From: Siphonodentalium dalli | Lineage: Eukaryota > Mollusca > Scaphopoda > Gadilida > Siphonodentaliidae | Assembly (NCBI GenBank): GCA_032622095.1 | Contig: CP136061.1 | Location: 123,890,754-123,954,753, forward strand | Length of the DNA: 64,000 nucleotides | Direction of reading: 5' to 3' | Part shown: positions 35,644 to 46,369 of the stretch, in pieces | Layout of the letters: each line of letters begins with the position of its first letter | Position numbering within the stretch: position 1 is the first letter of the stretch | Position numbers and translations under genes: made by a program | The notes under the pieces: generated by a model | What the model was told of the DNA's origin: nothing | Seen by the model: the letters and a program-made list of their open reading frames with translations, nothing else | Database searches by the model: none

Positions 35644-36060
35644 ACACTATGACCAACGTTGGGCCATCGTTGGTCCAACGTCGACACCTAACGCACCTAC
35701 TAACCTCACATATCGCCTAGTGCGTTACGTTTTCAACGTCGGGCCAACGTTAAACCAGCGGTAAAACCAACGTTGCCCCAACGTTGGTTGTCCAACGTCG
35801 GGCCAACGTAGCCTTGTTTGAAACGTGTAAAATCTGACGCATGTCGACGTTGCGCCATCGTTGTACCAACCACAAAATCCGACGTTGCGCCAACGTAATT
35901 ATTCCAACAAGTCGACGTTGGGCCATCGTCGTACCAACAACAAAAGCCGACGTTGGGCCAACGTAATTATTCCAACGCAAGTCGACGTTGGGCCATCGTC
36001 GTACCAACCACAAAAGCTGACGTTGGGCCAACGTAATTATTCCAACGTTGGCCCAACGTA
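35644..36060. repeat. Right subterminal ACGTTGGGCCAACGT array of the 9.4-kb element
   Basis: Units of about 60-64 bp read cgacgttgggccatcgtcgt, accaac, then gacgttgggccaacgtaatt, at least three in a row from about 35845. Open frames on both strands are repeat artefacts. Confidence 0.85.
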
Positions 36061-36075
36061 CGTGTGCTATCTGGG

Positions 36076-36261
36076 ATATGGTATCACCCGAATGGTCTGT
36101 TCTAAAAATAGACAAATAAACGGGCCCCATAAAATATTCGAATTAAAATCAATATTAATTGATAGAAGCCTTTCCGGACAGGGGTCTTCAGTTAATATTG
36201 ATTATTTTATACCCACGGAACTATTTAAAATTTGTTATTTAAAGAGATAATTAATCTTTAA
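36076..36261. mobile_element. TTAA MITE family, copy 3 right half
   Basis: It resumes at atatggtatcacccgaatgg exactly where the half at 26377-26683 stops, and ends with TTAA at 36258-36261. It abuts the next copy, whose TTAA is 36262-36265. Confidence 0.85.
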
Positions 36262-36790
36262 TTAAAGATGGATTATCTCTTTAAATAACATATTTGAAAT
36301 AGTTGGGTGGGTACAAAATAATCAATATGAACTGAAGACCCCTGTCCGGAAATGCTTCTATCAATTAATATTGATTTTATTTCGAATATTTTATTGGGAC
36401 CGCCGTTTATATTTGTCAATTTTTAGAACAGACCATTCGGGTGATACCATATGGCGATATAGAGCATTAGGCTGTTCCTATGTACCGAACGTCAAATGTC
36501 CCAGATTGATTAGTTGTATTGTTTTATTCCATATAGTTATAAGCGATAATGAGTATAATTAACGTTTATTTGTGACAAAATTACACAATACAATTTCTGG
36601 TCTCGGTTAACAGTAACCACTATTGTTCGTTAGCTAAACAACCACACCTTTTTAGACCAGAAAATATTCGAAATTAAATTAATACTAATCGATAGAAGCA
36701 TTTCCAGACAGGACTCTTCGATTCATATATAATATTTTATACCCCGGTAACTATATAATACATGTTTACAAAGAGATAATCCACCATTAA
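36262..36790. mobile_element. TTAA MITE family, copy 4 (complete)
   Basis: 529 bp between TTAA borders. It has both TIRs (gatggattatctc..tgtccggaaatgcttctatc and complement) and the core cagaccattcgggtgatac. It sits tail to tail with copy 3. Confidence 0.85.
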
Positions 36791-37406
36791 TTCAATTGGA
36801 TCCGACGAAAGTGCGATAAAACAAGTTTCGGTGCAGACGGTCGCGCTTTCTTCGCATCCAATAAAAATGAGAAGTTTTATTGACAAGATATTCATCGCTT
36901 GCGATGACGTATTAAAAAAAACTGGACTCTCCATAGCGCTTCTGGTGTCTGTTGGCGGCACATTATGGTACATACTCTAATTAAATGTTGTTTATAGTGA
37001 CAGATTTATTTCTACTAATGCTTTATTATTCCCTTACCTCCAGGCTCACTACTCAAGTGTGCATATATTTCCCGGTCAGTCATTTAGGTCTACAAAGGTA
37101 CGATGCTAATTAATTAGCCTAATGTTTGTGTTCTACACGATTAGGGCTAGCTGATTAATTTACAATTGATATTAGGGTATCGTATACTCTAACATAACCT
37201 CATCGGCCATGCCCCCTTGAAAACGTCAGACGTTCATCGAATCGAAGACAATACCATTAGAATTATTACATCATCGGCGTATTTTCCCTTGATTGTATAA
37301 CGAGGATTTCGAAACACAATTTACGGATAGCCGAACACGACAACCGAATGCGCATTGAATTCGATGCGATGGAAGTTCGACCGTCTGTAACCAACACTGA
37401 TTTAAT
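36791..37406. other. Spacer between MITE copies, no gene seen
   Basis: AT-rich. It contains phrases on gcactttcatcgcatcgaat that recur inverted near 37990-38070, suggesting another decayed repeat. No supported coding. Confidence 0.5.
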
Positions 37407-37927
37407 TTAAAGGTGGATTATCTTTTTGTAAACATGTATTATATAGTTACCGGGGTATCATATATTAGATCTGAGTCGAAGACTCCTGTCCGGAAATGCT
37501 TTTATCGATTGATATTGATTTTATTTCGAATATTTTCTGGTCTAAAAAGGTGTGGTTGTTTAACTAACGAACAATAGTAGTTACTGTTCACAGAGACCAA
37601 AAATGTTATTGCCCAATTTTGTCACAAATAAACGTTAATTATACCCATTATCGTTTATAACTATGGAATAAAACATAACTAATCAATCTGGGACATTTGA
37701 CGTTCGGTACGTAACCATAGGAACAGCCTAATGCTCTATATCGCTATATGGTATCACCCGAATGGTCTGTTCTAAAAATAGACAAATAAACGGGCCCAAT
37801 AAAATATTCGAATTAAAATCAATATTAATTGATAGAAGCCTTTCCGGACAGGGGTCTTCGATTCATATTATTTTATACCCACGGAACTATTTAAAATTTG
37901 TTATTTAAAGAGATAATCCATCTTTAA
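37407..37927. mobile_element. TTAA MITE family, copy 5 (complete, uninterrupted reference)
   Basis: 521 bp, TTAA at both ends, reading TTAAAGGTGGATTATC to GATAATCCATCTTTAA. It contains the uninterrupted cgctatatggtatcaccc that identifies the target site of the 9.4-kb insertion. Confidence 0.9.
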
Positions 37928-38518
37928 AGTTTATCGGAGATTCGACAAAGTCTGACGGATCTCAGACGTGGCACGATACATCGGATACATATTATATTAC
38001 AGACGTCGCACTTTCATCGCATCGAATACAATAGGGTGGCCTACATGTACATTGTATTCGATGCGACGTCTGCAACGGGCATAAGAAACAAACAACAACA
38101 GAGACAAGAAAACCATAATCAGAAATGGTAACGCCCTCAAGATCATATTATTAGCCATAATTATAAATTATAATATAAAATATATTGGTTACATGAATGC
38201 ACCGCCTCAGAATTCCGTTAAAACAACTAATCCTTCAAATTATTACAAAAAACTACAGCTTATTACTGCAGGTTTCTCATTCACCACACCAGAAAGCTTC
38301 TAAATGCGGATAAAAAAATCGGAGGCATTGTGTTCCAACCATTGTTCATACCTAAACATCGAAAGCAATTAACGCGGTTAAAATAGTTACATACTGTAAT
38401 TATAAGACATCCAGCGAATACACACCCCACGAAAACCCGAAATGTGTTGTCCTGCGAGAAATCCCATCGCTATAGCTCAATTTGACGCGGCCAGATTAGC
38501 CTTCCTACAATATCCTAA

Positions 38519-39022
38519 AGCAATAAAGCTTCTCAAATCATCGGCATAGTCAATAGAACTTTCACGAACTTGGACATCGACACTTTCTAATCGCTCTACA
38601 TAAGCATGGTCAGACCTATAATCGAATAATGTAACTCTGCATGGAGCCCACATCCCAAATATCAAAGCATTGTGTTAGAGAAATACAAAGAAAAGCAACG
38701 AAACTAGTTCGTCAAATAAAAACTCTATGCTACCGAGACCGAATGATAAGACTAAATCTGATGTCTTTAAAATATCGAATATTTAGAAGAGATCTAATCG
38801 AGGTATATAAACTGTTGAATGGTCATTACAATATCAATGCCTGTGACCTATTAGAAAGACATTCACCAGGAAGACCAAGAGGACATAATAAAAAGCTACA
38901 TATGCCCATTGTTAACAAGGCCATAGGAAAATATTTCCCTCACGCAGAGGGTGGTAAATAGCTGGAACTCTCTGCCAGACTTCGCTGTTGAGGCTCCAAC
39001 ACTCGATCAATTCAAAATATAG
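38519..39022 (+). pseudogene. Non-LTR retrotransposon reverse transcriptase, C-terminal remnant (jockey/CR1-like)
   Basis: Across frames the sequence reads SNKASQIIGIVNRTFTNLD, then MVRPIIE, stop, CNSAWSPH, then IQRKATKLVRQIK, MIRLNLMSLKYR, LIEVYKLLNG and, after a one-base shift near 38950, VVNSWNSLPDF. This is the conserved tail of jockey/CR1-type reverse transcriptases (family knowledge: the RPxLEYxxxxWSPH, QRRATK and RVVNxWNxLP blocks). At least two stops and two frameshifts break it, and the catalytic part is absent. It is a 5'-truncated dead copy. Confidence 0.8.
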
Positions 39023-40080
39023 TTTCATAGACTCATTCTTCTATTATATAAAATACGAGTTCGACGACAAGTAATATGTTCAAGTGACTCACAAGTAAAT
39101 ATCGAATGACGATACATATATTTGTAAACAAGCATTGCAAATAATGTTATTGGGACGAAAAGTCGCAAGACTTGTTCCGTATTATGATGATGATGATTAA
39201 GATATGATTGATAGAACAAACCACTATTATGATGATCGTGTCGTTATTTGTTTAAAATACGTATCAATTGACATAATTATACGCACCCGTTCCCTAATTA
39301 AAATCAATATATTTCGACAATTTTAGGGGAACTCCGCGAATTCGTGGACCTCCGCAAATAGCGACCTACTGCGAATTGTCACAACCGGAAAAAACCCATT
39401 ATCTATTTATAAAATGCCCAGCGAACCACAGCTTTCTAAAATATGTAGAACAGTATACACCGGGGGCGTTAATTAAAAAATGTGTCCACAAAACACCATA
39501 AACACCCCCGATCCAAATTCAGTTGACCGCCGTCATTTTTGGATCGGGTGGGGTTTGTGGTGACTATTTAAGGCGTCTGGGGGGGGGGGGACTTACAGCA
39601 CCTTTTTTTTTACCTTAATATATAACGGAACCGAGAAATGGTATGTATCACCTATATGAACCACTCTGCATGTGCGGTGGCCATTTTCGAATAAGGAATG
39701 GAAGTCACGTGGTTCTTATAAGTTTAATACAAGCTGGAAAATGCGATTTTTTGGAGAAAAAAACAGTGGCGGCCATTTAAAAAAAAAGTGGCGGCCATAT
39801 TGAAAAAAAGTGGCGGCCATTTTGAATCAGTCGACATTTTGATTGGTTTGTTGGGGAAAAAAATCAGTATTCGCAGTTCACATTGACCATTCATGTCAAA
39901 TTGCATGCTTTGCGTCACAATAAAGTGAACGATTCTGTTACTACTGTTGACACATAATTATATATAAGAAGGCAGTGTAACTCACCGAAATTTATCATAA
40001 GTGGTGTAAATTCAACATAATTGATATATTTCGTTGTGTTCACTTGGTTATTTTCACGTATCCTTCCAAATAATTAGTCA
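39023..40080. other. No gene; short GTGGCGGCCAT triplication and a poly-G run
   Basis: G run at 39579-39590. gtggcggccat occurs three times in a row at about 39766-39826, separated by A-rich spacers. No supported exon. Confidence 0.6.
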
Positions 40081-40084
40081 TCGT

Positions 40085-40405
40085 ATTTCCCGGACAGAAC
40101 CGATTATATTGGGAGAGAACCGACTCGATCGGGAGAGAACCGATCGAGATATCAAAATTCGTCGTTGTTAATACTCGCACAATAGGATGTTCATAATGTT
40201 TACGTTATATGGGACCACAGATTATGAGGGGAATGGAAAAACTAATCGAATTATCACCTAGATGGCTCAAAGATTGCGTTTTAACTGTCAAAAACTGTCA
40301 AAAATGTATAATTTGGATCATAAGGAACCGTCACAAATCAGTCAAGAACCATCACAAATCGGCGATGGAACGACTTCCGATGTAACAGTTCCTACACAGT
40401 GTTTG
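40085..40405. repeat. Dispersed repeat, copy 1 of a pair (other at 43505-43780)
   Basis: Shared phrases include gaaccgatcgaaat/gagat, cacctaga(t)gg/ttgctc, gtcaaaaact, ccatcacaaatcgg/ctggca and acagttcctacacagtg. Same orientation, moderate divergence. Confidence 0.6.
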
Positions 40406-40682
40406 AGACCAACAACATCAGAGAGGTAGGAAATTAAAGGCAAATGCCAAACAAAATTGTGCAAAACCTCTAATACAATTAAAGCCGCATGAATTGATCA
40501 AGGCCGACAGCTCAGATTTTCGCAACTCTTTCTATCCACGGACAATAATGGACTGGAACGACATAATAATAATATAAGGGGATTCCATGTCCTCGTTCTC
40601 GAGTTTAATGATTATATATTTATAACATATACATTTATCCATATAGATCCCAAAATAAAATATAAAAAACACCGTCTTTTAG

Positions 40683-40889
40683 ATCTTACATGGATCAGTG
40701 TGTCTATTACCAGAATTGGTTCCTGCCCTGAAATATCTGCAGACACAGATGTATACAGCATTCGGCAAACCTCGTCAGATTCCGTCACCGTCATAGGGCG
40801 AGGAGTCCAGAATGATGTATACAGCTCAATGATGTCAGGTGTGATGGACTTTGCCGATATCAAACGTCGTATAAGTGGTACTGTTGTCA
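40683..40889 (-). other. Possible isolated exon on the minus strand, unrecognised
   Basis: The minus strand reads open through VPLIRRLISAKSITPDIIEL, YTSFWTPRPMTVTESDEVCR and MLYTSVSADISGQEPILVID to DTLIHV. It lies between an acceptor-like ttggtgacaacag and a donor-like CAT/gtaaga. The composition looks coding, unlike most open frames nearby. It has no usable upstream ATG, so it would be an internal exon or a relic. I do not recognise the family. It lies about 300 bases from the zinc-finger start, on the opposite strand. Confidence 0.3.
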
Positions 40890-41189
40890 CCAACCAAAAG
40901 TTTTGAGCGCACAGCACGGAAGTGATTTCGATCTAAATTTTAACAAAGCACATTTAAAATTTATTAGCTGGTCGGGATTACTGCGGATGTTATTATACGA
41001 GGGAAAGTTATCTTTACGAACCTAATTTCTACGTGAAACCAAATAACAACTTTTGGCCGGGAATAATTGCGCGGCACTTCAGTTATATTCTAAAAGTCCT
41101 GCATTCCGCGTCACAGGTCAGTCGGTGCACTTACCGTCTTTGTTAGTCGGTATCTATCAGTTGGTCTATAAAATTTCGGTGCCGACGGT

Positions 41190-42386
41190 ATGCAGAGACG
41201 ATCAACAAGACTCAGACATGCTGAAAATGGCAATTCAGATTGTCAAACTACATGGACTGTTAATGTTAGTAGTACTAGTAGTAATGGTGATTCATTTCCG
41301 GATGAAGAAATGCTGGACGATCAAAGCCATTATGTGGTTCATGAATGCGGAGTTTGTCTAATGTCTTACAAACAGGTTAGTCGCCTCAAGAACCACATAC
41401 GGAAATTCCATACGAATAGTGTTCCCGATGAAGAAAGCTCACCCAACGATAAACTCACTACTGAACCCCAACAGATTATTTTCAAATGTGTGCATTGTGG
41501 GAAAACATTCAAACAATCACGCCGCCTTGAAAGACACTTGAAAATCCACGACATGTCCAACAATGAATCAACGAACCCATCAACCATTGTGACTGACAAA
41601 GATATAGATGTTCTGGATAAAGCTACCACCTTATCTTGCCATACGTGTCAGAAGGCATTCAAATATGTTAAAAGCCTCAAGAAACACATGAGAAAACATG
41701 AAGTGAATAATAAAAATGAAGTTGGCGAAGACTCAAATGGTACTAGCGGTCGTAACGTCAGCACGGAAAGTCAGTCGTATCTTTGTGATACTTGTGGCAG
41801 ATCATACATTAATTCTTTTCATTTGAACCAACACAAACGAACTCATTCTAAAGAACGTCCATATGAGTGTGACGTATGCCATAAATCCTTCTCCCAAACA
41901 AGTACTTTGACGACACACAAACGCATCCACACTGGATCTCGCCCATATCAATGCGACATATGTGGGAAAGCATTCAACTCGTCAAGCTACATGGCAATTC
42001 ATAAAAGAATTCACTCCGGAGACAGACCATTTGTGTGTGATGTTTGTGGAAAATCATTTAATGCATCAACTGTGCTCACGAAGCATAAACGGATCCATTC
42101 GGGTGTCCGGCCATACAGCTGTGATGTGTGTGATGCGTCATTTCTTCGATCAAATGAACTGAAATGGCATCGAGTCACGCACTTGAACCCCAAGATATAC
42201 CAATGTAAGGTATGCGAGAAATGCTTTAAACACCCTTATAGTTTGGAGCTACATAGAAAGATGCACAACTGCGTTCCGACGGTTCGTCCGTACGTGTGTG
42301 GGGTTTGTGGCATAGCATTTGTCAAATCCAATCACTTGAAGAGGCACAAGAGAGCTCACCATCCACAGGATGATTACCTGATATAG
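41190..42386 (+). CDS. C2H2 zinc-finger protein, ten fingers, single exon
   Basis: 398 residues. Ten fingers fit C-x2-C-x12-H-x3/4-H at residues 53-74, 100-120, 150-170, 199-219, 227-247, 255-275, 283-303, 311-331, 339-359 and 370-390. Fingers 4-8 are joined by short RPY/RPF linkers of the TGEKP type (TGSRPYQ, SGDRPFV, SGVRPYS), so they probably bind DNA as a block. Fingers 1-3 are spaced by acidic, Ser/Asn-rich stretches. There is no KRAB, SCAN, BTB or ZAD domain; the first 50 residues are Ser/Asp-rich. The start follows an in-frame TAA 21 bases upstream. Role inferred: nuclear sequence-specific transcription factor. No introns interrupt the frame, as is common for multi-finger exons. An upstream non-coding exon cannot be excluded. 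Confidence 0.9.
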   Translation: MQRRSTRLRHAENGNSDCQTTWTVNVSSTSSNGDSFPDEEMLDDQSHYVVHECGVCLMSYKQVSRLKNHIRKFHTNSVPDEESSPNDKLTTEPQQIIFKCVHCGKTFKQSRRLERHLKIHDMSNNESTNPSTIVTDKDIDVLDKATTLSCHTCQKAFKYVKSLKKHMRKHEVNNKNEVGEDSNGTSGRNVSTESQSYLCDTCGRSYINSFHLNQHKRTHSKERPYECDVCHKSFSQTSTLTTHKRIHTGSRPYQCDICGKAFNSSSYMAIHKRIHSGDRPFVCDVCGKSFNASTVLTKHKRIHSGVRPYSCDVCDASFLRSNELKWHRVTHLNPKIYQCKVCEKCFKHPYSLELHRKMHNCVPTVRPYVCGVCGIAFVKSNHLKRHKRAHHPQDDYLI

Positions 42387-42483
42387 GACATGTATATATC
42401 TACATTATAATTTTATAATGGATTTATGGCTGGTAAAACTACACCAGTATTATTTGGCATATGTCGTGTTACCTTAGAGTGTA

Positions 42484-42489
42484 AATAAA
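42484..42489 (+). terminator. Polyadenylation signal AATAAA of the zinc-finger gene
   Basis: A canonical hexamer 98 bases after the stop codon, in the sense orientation, giving a short 3' untranslated region. Confidence 0.6.
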
Positions 42490-42499
42490 CCAACCAGTA

Positions 42500-43500
42500 G
42501 TGTGGCAGTACGGCTGAATTCAGTGAATTGGTCATTGTATGGTTTCGTAAAAAAAAAAGACACACAGGATATATTAAAGTTAAATAATTAATAGCAGATG
42601 GCTTATCTAAAATTTCGTTTTTGATGAGATTTCGAGATGCTGGGTGACTTTTTGCATATTTGGGAGATACTGAATGTCTATTTGCACACTTGAGAGATCC
42701 TGGGTGTCTTTGCACGATATCATGCGACAATGACTAATTCAGCGATATGCTTGTGAAGCAAACGCTCTGTAGAGTATTTGTCTTGTAGCCAAATGTAACA
42801 TTACTAACAACAATAATACTTTTACTTCAATGGATCGGTCCAATTAATGAGGGACAGACACACAAGTGTACATAAATATAGTTACAGTCCAAATTAAACA
42901 TGGATATATCGACTTGAACCTTTCACGTCTATCTTGTTTTTTCTGTAACACTTAATCCATAGTGTATATGAGAGAAACAGCCTGCAATCGTCAATAAAAT
43001 GAGTATAAGATGAATGAATGAGTAAGAACTGCCCCAAAAAAGCGCACCACTTGGATTTTAAAAGATAGCGTAAAATATTCAGCGCTAACCCGAAATCCCA
43101 CGAGCGCGGATGTTCAATCAACAGCAAATGTTATGTTGTAGGGAAGTTGTTCGGTTATCGTGCTACCAGAGTCTGTTATAGATTCCCATGCACACAACGG
43201 CCATAACAAAGATTGATTTGAAAACTATATTGCAATTATGTAATAAGTATACTAACACGTCCATGATGTATATACATACATTTTAATGTCTCTCTTGGTG
43301 AATGTGTTGTATATATACTAATATACGTTTATAAAATGTGTATATAATTGATCGTCATTTATCCCCATCTCCTATAAAGGCACACTTATAACCAATAACA
43401 AACTATGAACGCCATGCATGTTATATACGCTGTAGAAATGAAAGCTGTTTTATCGGGAAGAATCGGGGCAACAATTGTGCTACAAAAACTTCAATACTTT
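42500..43500. other. No gene seen downstream of the zinc-finger gene
   Basis: AT-rich. Two short direct repeats near 42640-42710 share the phrase gagat(a/c)ctg(a/g)(a/g)tgtct(a/t)tttgca. No coding signal. Confidence 0.5.
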
Positions 43501-43504
43501 TTTT

Positions 43505-43780
43505 TCGATGCCGGTATAGTCCGTACCGAAGAAAGAACCGATCGAAATACCGAATTCGCGCGGTTTTCGTCGATATTACAATGGAATTTTCGTTATTATC
43601 ACGCTATTTTGGACCATAGATTGTGATTGGTGGAAAATGAATCGAATTGTCACCTAGATTGCTCGAAAATTTAGCTTTAGTCAAAAACTACCGAAAGGTT
43701 TTATTTTTTAATAATTCCTGCACCATCACAAACTGGCAATAGAATGTCTTCCGATTTAACAGTTCCTACACAGTGGTTTT
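43505..43780. repeat. Dispersed repeat, copy 2 of the pair with 40085-40405
   Basis: It shares ccgatcgaaat, gaatcgaattgtcacctaga, atcacaaactggcaa and acagttcctacacagtg with the first copy. Confidence 0.6.
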
Positions 43781-44571
43781 GGGAGGGGGTGGAGCGCATT
43801 AAAATCCCATGTGGCAGAAACTGTAATCACGAAATAAAATGTTATCTTAGCAAAGATGAATACTTGTTTTGTAATAATTAGCATGGTGTGTTCAATTAGC
43901 TTTTCATTGTATCGGTAGGGGTAGGGTTCTCTATTCCGAAGGTTCATTATTCCGAAGGTTCATTATTCCGAAGGTTCATTATTCCGAAGGTTCGCTATTC
44001 CGAAGGGCGTATTTAACGAGAAACGAATGAAAATTTGCACACGAGGAACGAAAAAACTATTACGCTAGTATTCACATATAGTACATATAAACACCCACTT
44101 CTAATTCCCAAATTGTTCCAGATGTCCGTTATTAATAGCAAGAAGACAGTATCAGTTTATCGTTTATTATGGAAAGTTGAAAACACGATGACTGAAATAA
44201 ACTACATGTAAGAGATATAGATTTTCCGAACTGGCTATCTGTATTTGAAAGAAACATCAACATTAAAGGCCCACTTAATTTTCGAACACCCAGATCACAT
44301 ATATAACATACCATTGTAAATAGGAAGCTCTCTAACACTGTATTATCAGCTTATCCGGTGTAATAAACTGTGAACATGTTGTTTTTGTTGAGTTAACGAC
44401 GTGTTTTTGTGCTTAATGTTCATCTGGTTTTGTTGCGCAAAGTGTATTATTTTCAATGGAGGGGGAATAACTCTATATTTTAAAGATAGTGTTATTCCCC
44501 TTCAATTGAAAATACATTAGGTTGGATTATGTTGCATTCTGGAAGCCATAACGGGGCGATCTTTTTATGAT

Positions 44572-45099
44572 TTAAAGATGGATTATCTCTTTAAATAACA
44601 AATTTTAAATAGTTGCGTGGGTATAAAATAATAGATATGAACTGAAGACCTATGTCCGGAAAAGCTTCTATCAATTAATATTGATTTTATTTCGAATATT
44701 AAATCGGGCCCGTTTATGTTACTATTTTTAGAACAGACCATTCGGATGAGACCGTATTGCGATATAGAGCACTAGGCTGTTCCTACGGCTACGCAACGAA
44801 TGTCAAATGTCACAGATTGGTTGTTTGTATTGTTTTGTTCCACATATATAAACGATAATGAGTATAATTAACGTTTATTTGTGACAAAATTGCACAATAT
44901 AATATCTGGTCTCTGTTAACAGTAACCACTATTGTTCGTTAGCTGAACAAACACACCTTTTTAGACCAGAAAATATTCGAAATAAAATTAATATTAATCG
45001 ATAGAAGCATTTCCGGACTGGAGTCTTCGATTCAAATCTAATATTTTATACCCCGGTAACTATATAATACATGTTTACAAAGAGATAATCCACCTTTAA
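44572..45099. mobile_element. TTAA MITE family, copy 6 (complete), nested
   Basis: 528 bp with TTAA at both ends, both TIRs and the usual core (cagaccattcggatgagac, tttgtgacaaaattgcacaa). It lies inside the element at 43920-46356. Confidence 0.88.
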
Positions 45100-45338
45100 G
45101 CTGTTTTCTATTTCTCTATGGACATCTTCTGATACAGACGTTTCAAATGGTGATGAACTATAGTGTTTTAATCATATTTTATGCACAGATTGTTATTAAG
45201 ACCTGATATCAAGGCACTATAACAAAAATAGTCGGTGACTCGAAAATTAAGTGGGCCTTAAAATTCAATACAAATTCACAATTGCAGTTAGGTTCATCCC
45301 ATACCCGTCTATTCAACGACATTCTGCTACGCAGTACT

Positions 45339-45894
45339 CACGGGGTAGGAACTGCTCCATGAGAAAAAATCCTCTTGTGATTTTCGGTCCAGTTCACTAT
45401 CGATCCGTGTCCAATTCACTTGCGAGTTTTTTGTACTTGGTCCAATACAGACGTGCTTTACACCATGTACCAAACTGCCGTATCGCAATAACCATTAGCG
45501 ATTAAATTCAAACAAAAGTGAGTCTAGTGTGAAGTTTTAGTTCAAACATATGTGCAGATTTATTTTACCAAAAATCTGTTGCATAGATGTTCGGGTAGTG
45601 AACGGATCTTATCAATGGTGAATTGGGACCCATCACTAGTGAACTGGAACATTTCTTAAAATGGATAAATTCTACTAATCCACATTTACTTAACAATTTC
45701 CAACTAGTATGTCTTGATAGTTGATGTAGCTGGCAAGGTATATATACAACAAATGAACTGCATATATATCTCTGTTGCGTAAAAATTGCGTTATTTACCA
45801 TGGGAAAATCCCCAGTGACCTTGACCAGATCGGATAAGAACTGGACCGAAGATCGGAAGAGGTATCAGCCTCGCGGAGCAGTTCCTACCCCGTG
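45339..45894. mobile_element. 556-bp TIR element with CACGGGGTAGG termini and GTACT target duplication
   Basis: The 20-bp ends CACGGGGTAGGAACTGCTCC and its complement are exact. GTACT flanks both sides (45334-45338, 45895-45899). A CAC start with a 5-bp duplication is the signature of Transib-type elements, but short size and absence of a transposase leave that as inference. A diverged copy lies at 24731. Confidence 0.72.
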
Positions 45895-46369
45895 GTACTC
45901 ATTAAGAGTTATAGCCCCACTGTTTTAATCCGCCTTTAGCTGGCGTATTCTTGCCTCTACGATTATTGAGCTATATAACGTCATGCGTGATGACATTAAA
46001 TCGTATGGAAACATAGCAATTGTGTGGGCTGCCTGACGTGAATATGTTTTGGGAAATAACGTCATACGTAATGACATTTAATCTCAAAGAAACCCGCGAA
46101 GAAAAAAGTCGATTTATTGTTTCAATGTTTTATGTTATTTCCTTCACAAAAAGAGTCTTCGTTATAAAGAACCCTCTCAATATTTTAGAATATAGAATTA
46201 ACCTTTAAAATAATAAAAAATCTTCGGAATAACGAACCTTGGGAATAGAGATCCTTCGGAATAGAGAACCTTGGGAATAGTGAACCTTCGGAATAGTGAA
46301 CCTTCGGAATAGTGAACCTTCGGAATAGCGAACCTTCGGAATAGAGACATGTTCCCATCGGTAGGTCCG

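Larger units (their letters stand above)
26684..36075. mobile_element. 9.4-kb DNA element with CCCAGATAGCACAC termini, inserted in a MITE
   Basis: The left end is CCCAGATAGCACACCCACG and the right end, inverted, is CCCAGATAGCACACGTACG, both leading into ACGTTGGGCCAACGT arrays. ATAT flanks both ends (26680-26683 and 36076-36079), and the two flanking MITE halves join exactly into one copy. Because ATAT is its own complement, the target duplication could be ATAT, or TA with a TIR starting TCCC. No transposase frame is visible inside, so the element is non-autonomous or decayed. It carries the foldback at 30614-32769. Confidence 0.75.
43920..46356. mobile_element. 2.44-kb foldback/Mutator-like element with exact 9-bp target duplication
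   Basis: ATCGGTAGG flanks it at 43911-43919 and 46357-46365. The left end (tctctattccgaaggttc, then three more ttcattattccgaagg-type units) and right end (about seven inverted units of ccttcggaatagtgaa) form terminal inverted repeats made of a 16-17-bp tandem unit. A 9-bp duplication with repeat-built inverted ends fits foldback or MULE-type elements; this is inferred from structure. No transposase. Two other elements are nested inside (44572-45099 and 45339-45894), so it was older and then served as a target. Confidence 0.8.

Noticed and set aside
35750-36250. Two frames of about 126-129 codons on opposite strands
   Set aside because: They cross the array and the MITE half; composition follows the repeat.
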